DNA of 64,000 nt from Chaetoceros tenuissimus (Eukaryota > Bacillariophyta > Thalassiosirophyceae > Chaetocerotales > Chaetocerotaceae): NCBI GenBank assembly GCA_021927905.1, contig BLLK01000049.1:177073-241072 (forward strand), read 5' to 3'. The notes below the pieces were generated by a model. It ran no database searches. It was given only the letters and a program-made list of their open reading frames with translations, and had not been told where the DNA came from. A program made the position numbers and the translations under genes. Each line of letters starts with the position of its first letter. Position 1 is the stretch's first letter. This document shows, one piece after another, positions 51,689 through 61,487 of this stretch.

Positions 51689-53914
51689 TTATTCGAACTT
51701 ATGCCTTGTTCTAAGTGAGAGCAAGAGTGCTAATATTTTCCTATTGTCGGCACAAAAATCATAGCAGCATTTTCGATAGGCCAAAAAAGTCATTACGTTC
51801 TTCTGAGCAGCAAAACCATACTTATATCCTCTGTTTGCAAGAAAACTCGTCAAATTCACGTCAAGATCAAGGCTATATGCATAAAGGCTACAAGACATCT
51901 CTTCAACAATCTTTTTCATACCATAATCCTTGAAACGCTCAGAAAAGTCATATTGCATACATTCATTTCCAATCATTTGAATATTAAAATCTAGAATACC
52001 ATGTCCTGAAAGGAAGTCATAGTTTGCATACCATTGTGATCTTCTCATCATACCGTCCTTCCGCCAAAGCTCAATATCGAAAGGAACAGGTAATCCGCCC
52101 CTACAGCCATTTTCATAAACCCATTTCACGTCTTCAATGGCTAAAGTGCATGCAATTTTACAAAGAAACTTATTTCTTTCTTCATATTTTCGAGTCCAAT
52201 GACAACGTTCATGAGTCCGGAGAATTTTGATGAGATCCATGTTAAGATAATCTTCTCGGAATAAATCTTCAATAAAGATCTCGATATTCTTTCCTTTTGT
52301 AAGTATGAATTGAACACCTTCAAACCATACTGGTTCGTATTCCTTCACTATTTGAGTTGTCCGATGTCGAGGCAAGTGATGACTATACTGAATTGACCTT
52401 CGAGATTGCCAAGTCTCGCGAGGATGTAGAATATTTCTCAGAACACTATTATCAAATCTTGCATTTCTCCCAATAAAACATTCAAGTAATGTCAAATCTT
52501 TACTTTTCAAAATACAATCATTATGAAATTGACTGTTATTACAGACATAGGAGCTCACATCAAAACCATTTTCAATAAGATATTTCAATTTCGCTGGAAT
52601 TGTTGGGCCTTGGTCAACGAAACCGAGAACAGTATTATAATCGGTGAAAGGAAAGTTATTTTCGAAAGCATATTGAACCATTTCCAAGTTACCAAAACAA
52701 ATAGATAGTTCCATCATATGTTCATACCTTGGAACTTCAATGCTAAGGAGAAACTTGACGATTTCAAAGTATTTGCCAGCTTCATATTCTAGTCCATGTT
52801 TTTTAGCCTCATAAAAGCCATCTGACATTCTCGAGAGGGTTCTTTCCATGCTGAAAGTGCCAAATTCCAAACCGTGTTCATAACAGAATCGAAAGACTTC
52901 AATATTGTCCGTGTCGACTACCGCTGCCTGACTCAAATCATTAAAATGCAAACCTATTTCAAGACAGTATTGAATCATATTAATTGATTCGCTATAAATA
53001 GCTGAATTAATATCCCATCTTGGTTCGTCTTCATACATAACTTTCAAGCTCTTCACCCATTTGAAGGCATCCACCCTTCCACTTGCAAGGACACCTCTTA
53101 ATGACGAAAAATGCAAAGAGTCAATGCTCTTCAGCCACTCCAATATCTCGAATTGTCCATGCTTAATTGCAGGTCTGCAGAATGCCTTAGTTCCAAATTG
53201 AAATGCAAGCTCTTCGTGAAAGTACTTTAAAATATGCAAATATCCATTAGCAACTATTTCCTCAATAATACAACCAATAAAGACATTGCCAAAAGTGCAT
53301 TCTTCATACTTCTTTGCTTTGCTTTTCGAACAAAATATAGGTAAGAAGTCGTAGCCAATTGAAGAAGCGTATCGGAGGACATCAATATTGCCACTTAGTG
53401 CAGCTTCTTTGAATATCTCATCTTTCTCTTCCAATGTTTTGCAGAGGTTTTCTACACAAAACCTAGCTGTGTTGCTTGAGGCTGATGCTGATTTATAACT
53501 TGTTGTCAATCTAGCTTCTTGATTTCCATATTCTTCCTTGTAAGCCTTGCAAAACTTCTTTGATGCTGGAGCTACTAAGCCAAATTGGTCTTCACCAACA
53601 TAAGACAAACATCTTCTTAGAACCTCATCAGGTAGAGAATAAAGCGGTGATTCCCTTTCATTTTTGAATTCACATCTGTACTTTTCAACTGCACTCTTCA
53701 TATTAGCTTGTAACTTCTCACATTGCATAACGTACTTCATTTCAGGATTTTCTTGATAAAAAATTCTTAGTTTGCAAGATAGTTCATCGGCTCTTTGTTG
53801 GAGATTGATAGGTGGAGAACAAGAAGAAGTACTTGACGACAAAGCATTGTCGAAAGTAAGATATGTTCTTGCCTTTTTCCTGATTGGCTCAGCTGATGCA
53901 TCTTCTGCACTCAT
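51689..53914 (-). CDS. F-box-like/ankyrin array gene 6
   Basis: 741 residues (MSAEDASAEPIRKKART). Helix NPEMKYVMQCEKLQ, F-box-like LPDEVLRRCLSYVG at 94-107, KKFCKAYKEEYGN, then DEIFKEAALSGNIDVLRYA and ankyrin-like units (AFCRPAIKHGQFEILEWL; SINMIQYCLEIGL; LEMVQYAFENNFPF). It lacks the GCPW motif typical of other members. The tail has DVKWVYENGCRGG, then a distinct ending with AYRKCCYDFCADNRKILALL. Closest to gene 8. The end resembles a diverged form of the NRKRLALF ending of genes 3, 4, 7 and 9. Intact. Confidence 0.82.
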   Translation of the reverse strand: MSAEDASAEPIRKKARTYLTFDNALSSSTSSCSPPINLQQRADELSCKLRIFYQENPEMKYVMQCEKLQANMKSAVEKYRCEFKNERESPLYSLPDEVLRRCLSYVGEDQFGLVAPASKKFCKAYKEEYGNQEARLTTSYKSASASSNTARFCVENLCKTLEEKDEIFKEAALSGNIDVLRYASSIGYDFLPIFCSKSKAKKYEECTFGNVFIGCIIEEIVANGYLHILKYFHEELAFQFGTKAFCRPAIKHGQFEILEWLKSIDSLHFSSLRGVLASGRVDAFKWVKSLKVMYEDEPRWDINSAIYSESINMIQYCLEIGLHFNDLSQAAVVDTDNIEVFRFCYEHGLEFGTFSMERTLSRMSDGFYEAKKHGLEYEAGKYFEIVKFLLSIEVPRYEHMMELSICFGNLEMVQYAFENNFPFTDYNTVLGFVDQGPTIPAKLKYLIENGFDVSSYVCNNSQFHNDCILKSKDLTLLECFIGRNARFDNSVLRNILHPRETWQSRRSIQYSHHLPRHRTTQIVKEYEPVWFEGVQFILTKGKNIEIFIEDLFREDYLNMDLIKILRTHERCHWTRKYEERNKFLCKIACTLAIEDVKWVYENGCRGGLPVPFDIELWRKDGMMRRSQWYANYDFLSGHGILDFNIQMIGNECMQYDFSERFKDYGMKKIVEEMSCSLYAYSLDLDVNLTSFLANRGYKYGFAAQKNVMTFLAYRKCCYDFCADNRKILALLLSLRTRHKFE

Positions 53915-54248
53915 TCTTTTCTATCTATCTGATTTAAATTGTACTAAGCAATAAGTCGTCCAAGGAATATGGCTGGCCTAATGAATAATTGAGCTGGTGT
54001 GTGTGTTGCTGTGCTGTGTGAATCTAGCGAAGAAATGTGACCTACAATGACGCATACGAAACTGGCCAAAATAGGGTCCGACCTTTCTTTCTTGTCAAAA
54101 ATATTATTTTCAAAAAATGAAAATGATTATTTTATTGTATTCGCCCTTCTATTGAAGCTTTGAAATAGTAGGAAGACAAACATAACATATGCAAAAGTGA
54201 AACTTCAACTTGATCTAGTCAAAGTCAATAATGTCAACAAAAAAATGA
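53915..54248. other. Intergenic with array promoter motif
   Basis: 334 nt between array genes 6 and 7. Only the ACAATGACGCAT variant of the array element was recognised. Confidence 0.35.
54044..54055 (-). promoter_or_regulatory. Array element ACAATGACGCAT, gene 6
   Basis: Variant following gtgacct, 130 nt upstream of the ATG. The same gtgacctacaatgacg wording occurs before gene 8. Confidence 0.4.
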
Positions 54249-56543
54249 TCACAGCTCTCTAACCCCCATTTGTTGAAAAAGAGCCAGTCTTTTTCTTTTC
54301 TCACTATTTGCTGTTGAATAATACATACATTCTTCCAGAGTTTTCTTGATAGTACTATCTTTCTCCAATTGTGAGCGAAAAGCAAAACCACGATCGACTA
54401 GTGCTTTCAATGCAGATACGTTCATTTCGAAAAACATAGAGTCACGAGAGGGATATTTTTTCTCAAGCTGAGCAAATTCATTCATAGGAACGAGTATTCC
54501 ATTCTCTTCCAAGAAAGGACGACTCGGCTTCAAATTGCTCGCATGTCTGAATTTAGACTCGATATGTTTATCTTTTACGCAAGGCCCTCCTCCGGTGCAA
54601 CCATTCTCGTATGCCCACCTCACATCATCCAGTTCATTGTAACATGCTATTCCCACTAAGAGACGATTATTTCTTGAAGTATCGAGACACCAAGGTAAGC
54701 CTAAGCTATGGAAATATTTGAGCCCATCTATTCTCGGAAATATTTTAAACACCTCTTCGATGGAATGGAAGTTTTGAATCTCTTTGCCTTTCTCCAATAT
54801 AAAAGTGACACCTTCAAGCCAAGGTTTAAAATAATGCGACAATCCAATACATTCGACCATTTTCTTCAAGAGCGCATTATCTAAGGAAGAATTCTTTCCA
54901 ACGAATACTTCAAGCACTTCTAGATCTTCCATATCACGAAGCCTGTCTATAACATAGCCATTATAATCCATTTGACAGCCAATTTCCAACATGAGGTAAT
55001 TGAATTTCTCATAACTGAACGTTTCACTTCTGAGAATAGCTGCTAGCAATCCTGAGCTCGACCAAGGACAGCCGTTTTCATGCGCATAACGAATCATTTC
55101 TATAGTACCGTATGTTACAAAGTCCCTCATCACTTGTTTCTCCCATGGGATTGAAACACTTCTAAAAAACTTGATGATTTCAAAAGCATCTCTAGGACGA
55201 CTTTCGTCATACCAATTTGACATCGTTTTGAAATCAAAGCCTAGCTCGTGCACAGTGCGATAAACATCAAGATTGTTTGTTCCTCGAATAACTTTCTCTA
55301 TTTCCAAAGCCTCAAAATTATGTCCCAGATCAAAACAGAGTCGAATCATTCCTACAGACTTGCTGCAAATCGCATCTTTCATAACATGAGCATCAACCTC
55401 GAACTCAAAATCGTTATCTAGCAGCCATTCGAGCGCTTCAACGCTACCACACTTGACCGCGAACGAACAAAAATTTAGAGGTCTATAGTCACCCAGCGAT
55501 CTTCTACCACTTGTGTCCAGATAATATTTATGCATTGCGTCAGATGTGTTCATACAACCAATACTATCTAACCACTCCAAAATTTCAACATTTCCATACT
55601 GGATAGCCGGTCTGCAATACCTTTGTAGCCCCACACTATAGTTCAGCTCTTCATAAAGGTACTTGAGTATGTGTATATGACCTCGTGCTACAATCTGAGA
55701 AAGCTTGACTTTCTTTCTTACGCCCCAAGAGTTTTCCATATCCTCATCAGTACAGAAAACTTCCTTAGAAATCTCTTCAAGCCTATATTCACAGTACGGG
55801 CCATGCCATTCTGCATCATACTCTCCATATGTCCCATCTTCATGTTCGTACACAGTTTCACTACTCATCTCAACTAATGGGAACAAATCGTAACCTTGCG
55901 AGGTTGCATGACGTAAAATATCTAGATTTCCATTCACTGCCGCTGCTTTGAACAACTCATCTTTTTCTTCTGAAGTCTTACAAAATACTTTGAGACAGTA
56001 ATTTACTAGTTTGACAGATGTAGCCATTTCAAGATACTTTGTCTTTTTTCCGAACCCTGCAACGTAGGATTTACGAAGCTTCTTCGATACTAGACCTACT
56101 ACTCCAAAATGGCCTTTGCCCACATATGATAAGCAATTCTGTAGCACTTCATCAGGAAGAGAATGAAGCGGTACTGTTTCTTCTTCTTGGTACATAAGGG
56201 CCTGGGCTCTACGCTTCTTCTCTTCTTCTATTCGCTGCTTAGCCTCTTCCGCCTTTGCGTGCAAAATTATGTCTTGTTTGTATTTCTTGACAGCGACCTC
56301 TACACCTGCCTGCAACTGTTGTGAATCAATAATGTACTTCATCTCCGGATTTTGATTGTAGAAAGAAGATATCTTGTTTGCTAAATCCGTTGCTCTTTTG
56401 TTCACATCAAATGACGCAATTGCTTGCAGAGCATTTGTCTGGCCTACTTTTGTAGATCTCTTCATACCGCTGCTACTAGCGGAGAAGATCATGTCATCTG
56501 TTCTTGCTCTTTTCTTTCCCGAAATGTCACTGTTCGAGCTCAT
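54249..56543 (-). CDS. F-box-like/ankyrin array gene 7
   Basis: 764 residues (MSSNSDISGKKRARTDDMIF). Helix NPEMKYIIDSQQLQ, a strong Lys/Glu coiled coil (KAEEAKQRIEEEKKRRAQAL), F-box-like LPDEVLQNCLSYVG at 129-142, DELFKAAAVNGNLDILRHA, then ankyrin-like units (RYCRPAIQYGNVEILEWL; FCSFAVKCGSVEALEWLL; MIRYAHENGCPW). The tail has KYFHSLGLPWCLDTSRN, DDVRWAYENGCTGG and ends EKRKRLALFQQMGV. Very close to gene 9. Intact. The N terminus carries a nuclear-type basic cluster. Confidence 0.84.
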   Translation of the reverse strand: MSSNSDISGKKRARTDDMIFSASSSGMKRSTKVGQTNALQAIASFDVNKRATDLANKISSFYNQNPEMKYIIDSQQLQAGVEVAVKKYKQDIILHAKAEEAKQRIEEEKKRRAQALMYQEEETVPLHSLPDEVLQNCLSYVGKGHFGVVGLVSKKLRKSYVAGFGKKTKYLEMATSVKLVNYCLKVFCKTSEEKDELFKAAAVNGNLDILRHATSQGYDLFPLVEMSSETVYEHEDGTYGEYDAEWHGPYCEYRLEEISKEVFCTDEDMENSWGVRKKVKLSQIVARGHIHILKYLYEELNYSVGLQRYCRPAIQYGNVEILEWLDSIGCMNTSDAMHKYYLDTSGRRSLGDYRPLNFCSFAVKCGSVEALEWLLDNDFEFEVDAHVMKDAICSKSVGMIRLCFDLGHNFEALEIEKVIRGTNNLDVYRTVHELGFDFKTMSNWYDESRPRDAFEIIKFFRSVSIPWEKQVMRDFVTYGTIEMIRYAHENGCPWSSSGLLAAILRSETFSYEKFNYLMLEIGCQMDYNGYVIDRLRDMEDLEVLEVFVGKNSSLDNALLKKMVECIGLSHYFKPWLEGVTFILEKGKEIQNFHSIEEVFKIFPRIDGLKYFHSLGLPWCLDTSRNNRLLVGIACYNELDDVRWAYENGCTGGGPCVKDKHIESKFRHASNLKPSRPFLEENGILVPMNEFAQLEKKYPSRDSMFFEMNVSALKALVDRGFAFRSQLEKDSTIKKTLEECMYYSTANSEKRKRLALFQQMGVREL

Positions 56544-57018
56544 TAGACCTTCTTCAGATATGCCCTAGATATTCCTTTCTATACAATTATTGAAATGATC
56601 ACACTGATGCGATATAAAAATGGTAGGAAAAGTGTGTGATGTGCTTTTGCTAATAGTTTGCTGTGGTTAGAGAGATGTGTGCAAATTGGCTAAATTCCAA
56701 TGTCGTACTTTCAGATTTTTGAGTGTCAAAATTAGCTAATTTCTTCAGAACAAGTCAAATGACGAGTTGCTTGATGGCTCAAGATCGGTTCTTTATTACA
56801 ACATTCGCCTTCTGTTACGACGTCTACCTCTACCTCTACCTCCATGAAATCGCATTCAGAGTATATCTACTACTTGTATGAATATTATGATGAATGTTGT
56901 TGTGTAAACAATGACGAGCATTGTCCCAATGACCTGCTTATAGATAACTGAAATTTAGCGGATATCAATGTGTGGAACGAGTACAAAGAAGCAAAGTCCC
57001 AAAATATCTTCACGGAGT
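56544..57018. other. Intergenic with array promoter motif and short tacctc repeat
   Basis: 475 nt. It contains CCAATGTCGTAC (listed separately), two further motif-like sites (caatgacgagc near 56909, cccaatgacctgc near 56926) and a short run of tacctc units near 56825-56842. Confidence 0.5.
56697..56708 (-). promoter_or_regulatory. Array element CCAATGTCGTAC, gene 7
   Basis: Sits in a longer block (gtgtgcaaattggc ... attccaatgtcgtactttcag) that is almost repeated upstream of gene 9; 154 nt upstream of the ATG. Confidence 0.5.
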
Positions 57019-59280
57019 TTACTTTATTTCCATTATTTCAATTGATAGCAAAACGGCTAAAATTTTTCTATTCTCAGTGCAAAAATCTTTGCAGCAGTTT
57101 CGAAATGCCACTGCGGTCACCAACTGTTTCTGAGCAGCAAAACTGTACTTGTATCCTTTTTTCGCAAGAAAAGTTGTCAAATTCAAGTCAAGGTGAAGTT
57201 TGCAATGGTCCAAATCAGTCTCCTCCAAAACTTTACTATGGTTCTCTTCACATAGAAACAGGTCATGGTACATAAAGTCATCACCAACGTCTTGAAAATC
57301 AAAGCCAAGAATACCATTTTCTTGAAGAAAGTCGTAGTTTGCATACCATTCTGATGTTCTCATCATATACCCTTCGCCCCATTGCTCTTCATTGAAAGGA
57401 GCAGGGGATCCACCCCTACAGCCATTTTCAAACGCCCATTTCACATTTTCAATGCCCAAACTGCAAGCAATCCTGCACAAGAGCTCATTTCCTTTTTCCT
57501 TATTTCGAGTCCAATGACAACCTTGACAAATTCGTAGATATTTGATAAAGTCCATGTTTGGGTGATGAGGAGGATAGACAACATCTTCAATAAAGATTTG
57601 AATGTCTTTTCCTTTTTCAAACATAAATTGGACACCTTCTAGCCACACTGGTTCGTATTTCTTCCCTGTTTCGACAAGTTTATATTGTTCAAACATCATT
57701 TCAGATAAATATAATAGTCTCCCTGCTTGTTCAGTTGTGCGAGGTTCTATAATATCCTTCAAAATTATATTATCAAGCTGAGCATTCTTTCCAACAAAAT
57801 AATCAAGTAGACCTAGATCTTTCTTGTTCCAAAAGCGAAAAGGTTCCTGTCTACTTGGGCGAAATTCATTCAATAAAAAAGACTCCCAAGAAGTATTGTT
57901 GGCAATAAGATATTTGAGTTTTTCTACATTTTGATCGCTTTCAACTAGGAATCTGGGTATAACCTCATTATAGTTCGGCATAGCCAATCCATTTTCATGA
58001 GCATATTGAACCAATTCAAAGCTTCCACGACAAAACAATAATCTCATAACACCCTCAGGCCATTGAACTCCTACGCTACGGAGAAATTTTATGATTTCGA
58101 GGAATTCCCAAGATATTTCAGACTCTTCTCGGTAGTGCAATTTCGTCAATATTCTGTGCATACTATTGTCACTATGAAATTCTAAACCTTTGTCATAACA
58201 GAAACGAAAGACGTTGAGACTCTCCGTTCTAGCTACAGCTGCCTCACTGCTATTGTCGAATTCATTGCCCATTTCAAGACAATATTCAATCATGTCAATG
58301 GATTTACTCGCAATCGCAGAATTAATATCCAATGTTGGCTGGAGAAAAACATAATCATTGATGAATTTCAAATCCTGAACCCATTTCAGGATGTCCAAAC
58401 TTCCACTAGTGATACAAAAGATTTTCAATGAGTAATCGTCCAAAGCGTTGATGCTCTTTAGCCACTCTAAAATCTCAAGTTTCCCATGCTGAATCGCAGG
58501 TTTACAAAATGCCCGAGATCCGAAATTATAACCAAGTTCTTCGTGAAGGTACTTCAAAATATGCAAATGCCCATTAGCAACTATTTTTGTACTTATATAA
58601 CCATCAAACAAATGTTCTGGACCAAAAGTGCATTCTTCATAATCTTGCCCTTTTTCTTTTGAACAAAGTATAGGTATTAAGTCGTATCCACTCGATGTTG
58701 CATATCGAAGAACATCAATCTTGCCATTCACTGCTGCTACTTTGAATATCTCATCTTTTTCTTCCAAACTTCTGCAGAGGTTTCCTACGCAATATCTAGC
58801 CGTGTCCACAGAGGCTGCTGCTGATTTATAGCTTGTCAATGTTGCCTCTTTACTTTCATATTCTTCCTTGTAAGCCTTGCACAGCTTCTTCGACACTTGA
58901 GCTACTAAGCAATGGTTCTTTCCTCCGACATAGGACATACATCTTCTTAGAACCTCATCGGGTAGAGAATACAGCGGTGATTTCTTTGCATTCAATTGAA
59001 CATTTGCTTCCGCTTCAACTGCATGTCTATACTGTTCAACTGCGTCCTTTACGTTAGCTTGTAACTTCTCACATTGCATAATGTACTTCATTTCTGGATT
59101 CTCTTTATAGAAAGCATGGATTTTCTGAGATAGTTTATCTGCTCTTTCTTGGACATTACTAGGAGCACAAGACAAAGTACTTGACGATACGACTGCAACA
59201 GCATCCTCGTAAGAAGTGTTTGTAAGATGTGTTCTTGCTTTTTTACTGATTGGCTCAGCTGATGCATCTTCTCCACTCAT
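57019..59280 (-). CDS. F-box-like/ankyrin array gene 8
   Basis: 753 residues (MSGEDASAEPISKKART). Helix NPEMKYIMQCEKLQ, F-box-like LPDEVLRRCMSYVG near 106-119, KEEYESKEATLTSYK, then DEIFKVAAVNGKIDVLRYA and ankyrin-like units (AFCKPAIQHGKLEILEWL; SIDMIEYCLEMGN; FELVQYAHENGLA). The tail has VKWAFENGCRGG and ends with AFRNCCKDFCTENRKILAVL. Clear duplicate of gene 6 across the whole length. Intact. Confidence 0.82.
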   Translation of the reverse strand: MSGEDASAEPISKKARTHLTNTSYEDAVAVVSSSTLSCAPSNVQERADKLSQKIHAFYKENPEMKYIMQCEKLQANVKDAVEQYRHAVEAEANVQLNAKKSPLYSLPDEVLRRCMSYVGGKNHCLVAQVSKKLCKAYKEEYESKEATLTSYKSAAASVDTARYCVGNLCRSLEEKDEIFKVAAVNGKIDVLRYATSSGYDLIPILCSKEKGQDYEECTFGPEHLFDGYISTKIVANGHLHILKYLHEELGYNFGSRAFCKPAIQHGKLEILEWLKSINALDDYSLKIFCITSGSLDILKWVQDLKFINDYVFLQPTLDINSAIASKSIDMIEYCLEMGNEFDNSSEAAVARTESLNVFRFCYDKGLEFHSDNSMHRILTKLHYREESEISWEFLEIIKFLRSVGVQWPEGVMRLLFCRGSFELVQYAHENGLAMPNYNEVIPRFLVESDQNVEKLKYLIANNTSWESFLLNEFRPSRQEPFRFWNKKDLGLLDYFVGKNAQLDNIILKDIIEPRTTEQAGRLLYLSEMMFEQYKLVETGKKYEPVWLEGVQFMFEKGKDIQIFIEDVVYPPHHPNMDFIKYLRICQGCHWTRNKEKGNELLCRIACSLGIENVKWAFENGCRGGSPAPFNEEQWGEGYMMRTSEWYANYDFLQENGILGFDFQDVGDDFMYHDLFLCEENHSKVLEETDLDHCKLHLDLNLTTFLAKKGYKYSFAAQKQLVTAVAFRNCCKDFCTENRKILAVLLSIEIMEIK

Positions 59281-59751
59281 TTTTTTCTGTCTGTCAGATA
59301 ATTATTTAAAGTAATAGGATGATTGAAGAATATAATTTGAATAGAGAGACTCGATTATGATGACTATGTGTGTATTGTTTTGTAGAAAGTAGAAAGCAAG
59401 AAATGTGACCTACAATGACGAGTCCTCGGAAGGAAAGTTGACGAAAGTGGCCAAAATATTTATTAACTCAAACCTATTGGGTAGGGGTTTGACAATATGA
59501 CGTATTTGGTATGTCATTGGATGTGAGAAACATGATGTCAAAGACCACCGCTTCAACACCACAGAAACCAATCATTTTATATGCAAATTCAAATAAAAGA
59601 GAAAAAGAACTATACCTGCAGAGTAAAAATTTAATCTTCAAGAATAAGGAGTCAGCCCATTCAATAAGGAGCAAGAGGAAGTTATACTAGTAATCAAAGA
59701 GGAGCGATAGAAGAAGGACGACTATTTCTTCTTATTACGAGCTAGCTAGCT
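59281..59751. other. Divergent spacer, array gene 8 and MYND gene
   Basis: 471 nt between divergent starts. It contains the gene 8 array element and the MYND gene promoter. No further ORF supported. Confidence 0.35.
59412..59423 (-). promoter_or_regulatory. Array element ACAATGACGAGT, gene 8
   Basis: Follows gtgacct as in gene 6, 132 nt upstream of the ATG. Confidence 0.4.
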
Positions 59752-61349
59752 ATGGGTAAGAAGAGCAAGCGCCGAACTGGCAAAAAAAGTGCACAGAAGT
59801 CAAATGGTAAGCTGACGACCTGATGCGTTTCGCATAGCATAGGTGTTGTTGAAACTCATTCAAATATCTGTCTTCATGCATTACTGAAAATTGATGAAAA
59901 ATTTTTCGTATGTCAGTTGACAGGGAGTCAGGAGATGTACGTATGATGAAGCGCAATGTTGAAATAGATCAAGAAACACTTGAAGACTTTGTCTTATGGT
60001 CTCTAAATGAGAACAAGGTTGATCTTACCCCGAAGAAATTTTCAAGGATGAATCCTCATATCATGATGAAACTAGTAACAGGTGAAATTTCTATAGAAAA
60101 CATTTTGGAAAAAAGAAAGGCTTACCTAACTTATCTTGAAACACGAATCGAAAATATTGAATTTGAAGAAGGTATTGATCATTTGATGACAGGAATGAAA
60201 TTTGTTAATCAAGAAAAGTTAGACGAGTTTCGACAACAGTTGGAGGACTGCTTTACTCAAAAGCTCCATGACTACCTTTATGATGCCTTTCATGAAGTTG
60301 TCTCTAAATGGTCAGACTCAAGCGCAATACATCTGGAGGATTCTCTATTCTTCAGAAAATCTAAAGAAGAGTTTGATGAACTTTTTCAAGATTCGTTGAA
60401 AGATGTGGTATCATCATCCATATCAGCAGAAGAGAAGGAGATTGTAATTAGTGATAAATATTACTTGCATCCAACTGCAAGGAACGAATTGCACAAAACT
60501 GGCGATTTCTATGCACAAGATCAATTACAATCAGTTTTACTTCTCTTGAAAGAAATGTACAGTTGCTGGAGATGTAAGCAGTTGTATATGGAAGGTGAAG
60601 CTGAAACAAAATCTCTCATCTGTTCTGGATGCAAATGCGCAGTGTACTGCTCCAGAGAATGCCAAGTAAAGCATTGGAAAGAAGAGATACACGACGAATG
60701 CTGTGAAATCATCCGTTTAGAATGGTCTTTATATGAAAGAAAGAAAAAACGTGTCGAACGTGCTCTCAGGAAGGAGAGAATATTTACTAAGCAAATCACT
60801 GTCGATGGCATAGAGAGAGAATGCTTCTTGCCTCCTTGTGAGCCACTAGATTGTTGTATTTGTAAAATTGGTACAGAAGAACATGCAAATGCACCTGATA
60901 CATCAATGGATATATACTATGAAAATATTGCTAGATTGGCTTGCGGAGGAAAGCATCTATTATTTGAGGAAGAAACTATAAGTTCCAAACTCGAGGAGAA
61001 GATTCGAAATGGCTATGAAAATGTGATTTCTGAGTTTGGAACCGCAACGAAAGACGAGATTGTTGATATGCATATTATAGCAGAAATGCTCCAATATAAT
61101 GAAAATGACATGACAAAAGAAGAAGTAGAAAGGAGAAGCAGGGAATTATCTGGTGATAGATTATCTATTGATAGATTCATTACTTTATATATTTGCTATG
61201 TTCCTTTCAATTTAGGGAAGGGAACCTTTGGAGCATCTATGAATAAGTTCCTTCTCGAAATGAATGTACTCGAAGATTTAAAGGCAGTGCATGAACAAGA
61301 TGAAATGGGAAAGAGGATTTGGAAGAGCAAGTTCGAAAGGTGTACGTAG
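59752..61349 (+). CDS. MYND zinc-finger protein
   Basis: Exons 59752-59806 and 59917-61349 give 495 residues. The tiny first exon encodes MGKKSKRRTGKKSAQKSN, and the splice joins AAT G to TT GAC in frame. Most of the protein is acidic and helical with no known fold. A MYND finger lies near residues 225-265 (CWRCKQL ... LICSGCKCAVYCSRECQVKHWK ... HDECCEI), read here as separate pieces; its Cys/His order is canonical. MYND fingers bind proline-rich peptides in protein partners. No SET domain is seen. It is the only plus-strand gene in the ankyrin array and separates genes 8 and 9, so it probably sat between the duplicated units or was inserted there (inference). Confidence 0.85.
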
Positions 61350-61487
61350 ATAGCAAAAATTGTAAAATGTCATTCAAATTATTACCAATATATCTGTACA
61401 ACTTTCAACCTTTGAGACTTCATTTAGACATACAATATCAATTCAAGATATTCTTCATCTTGATCCAGTCAAGCTACTAAAGACTGT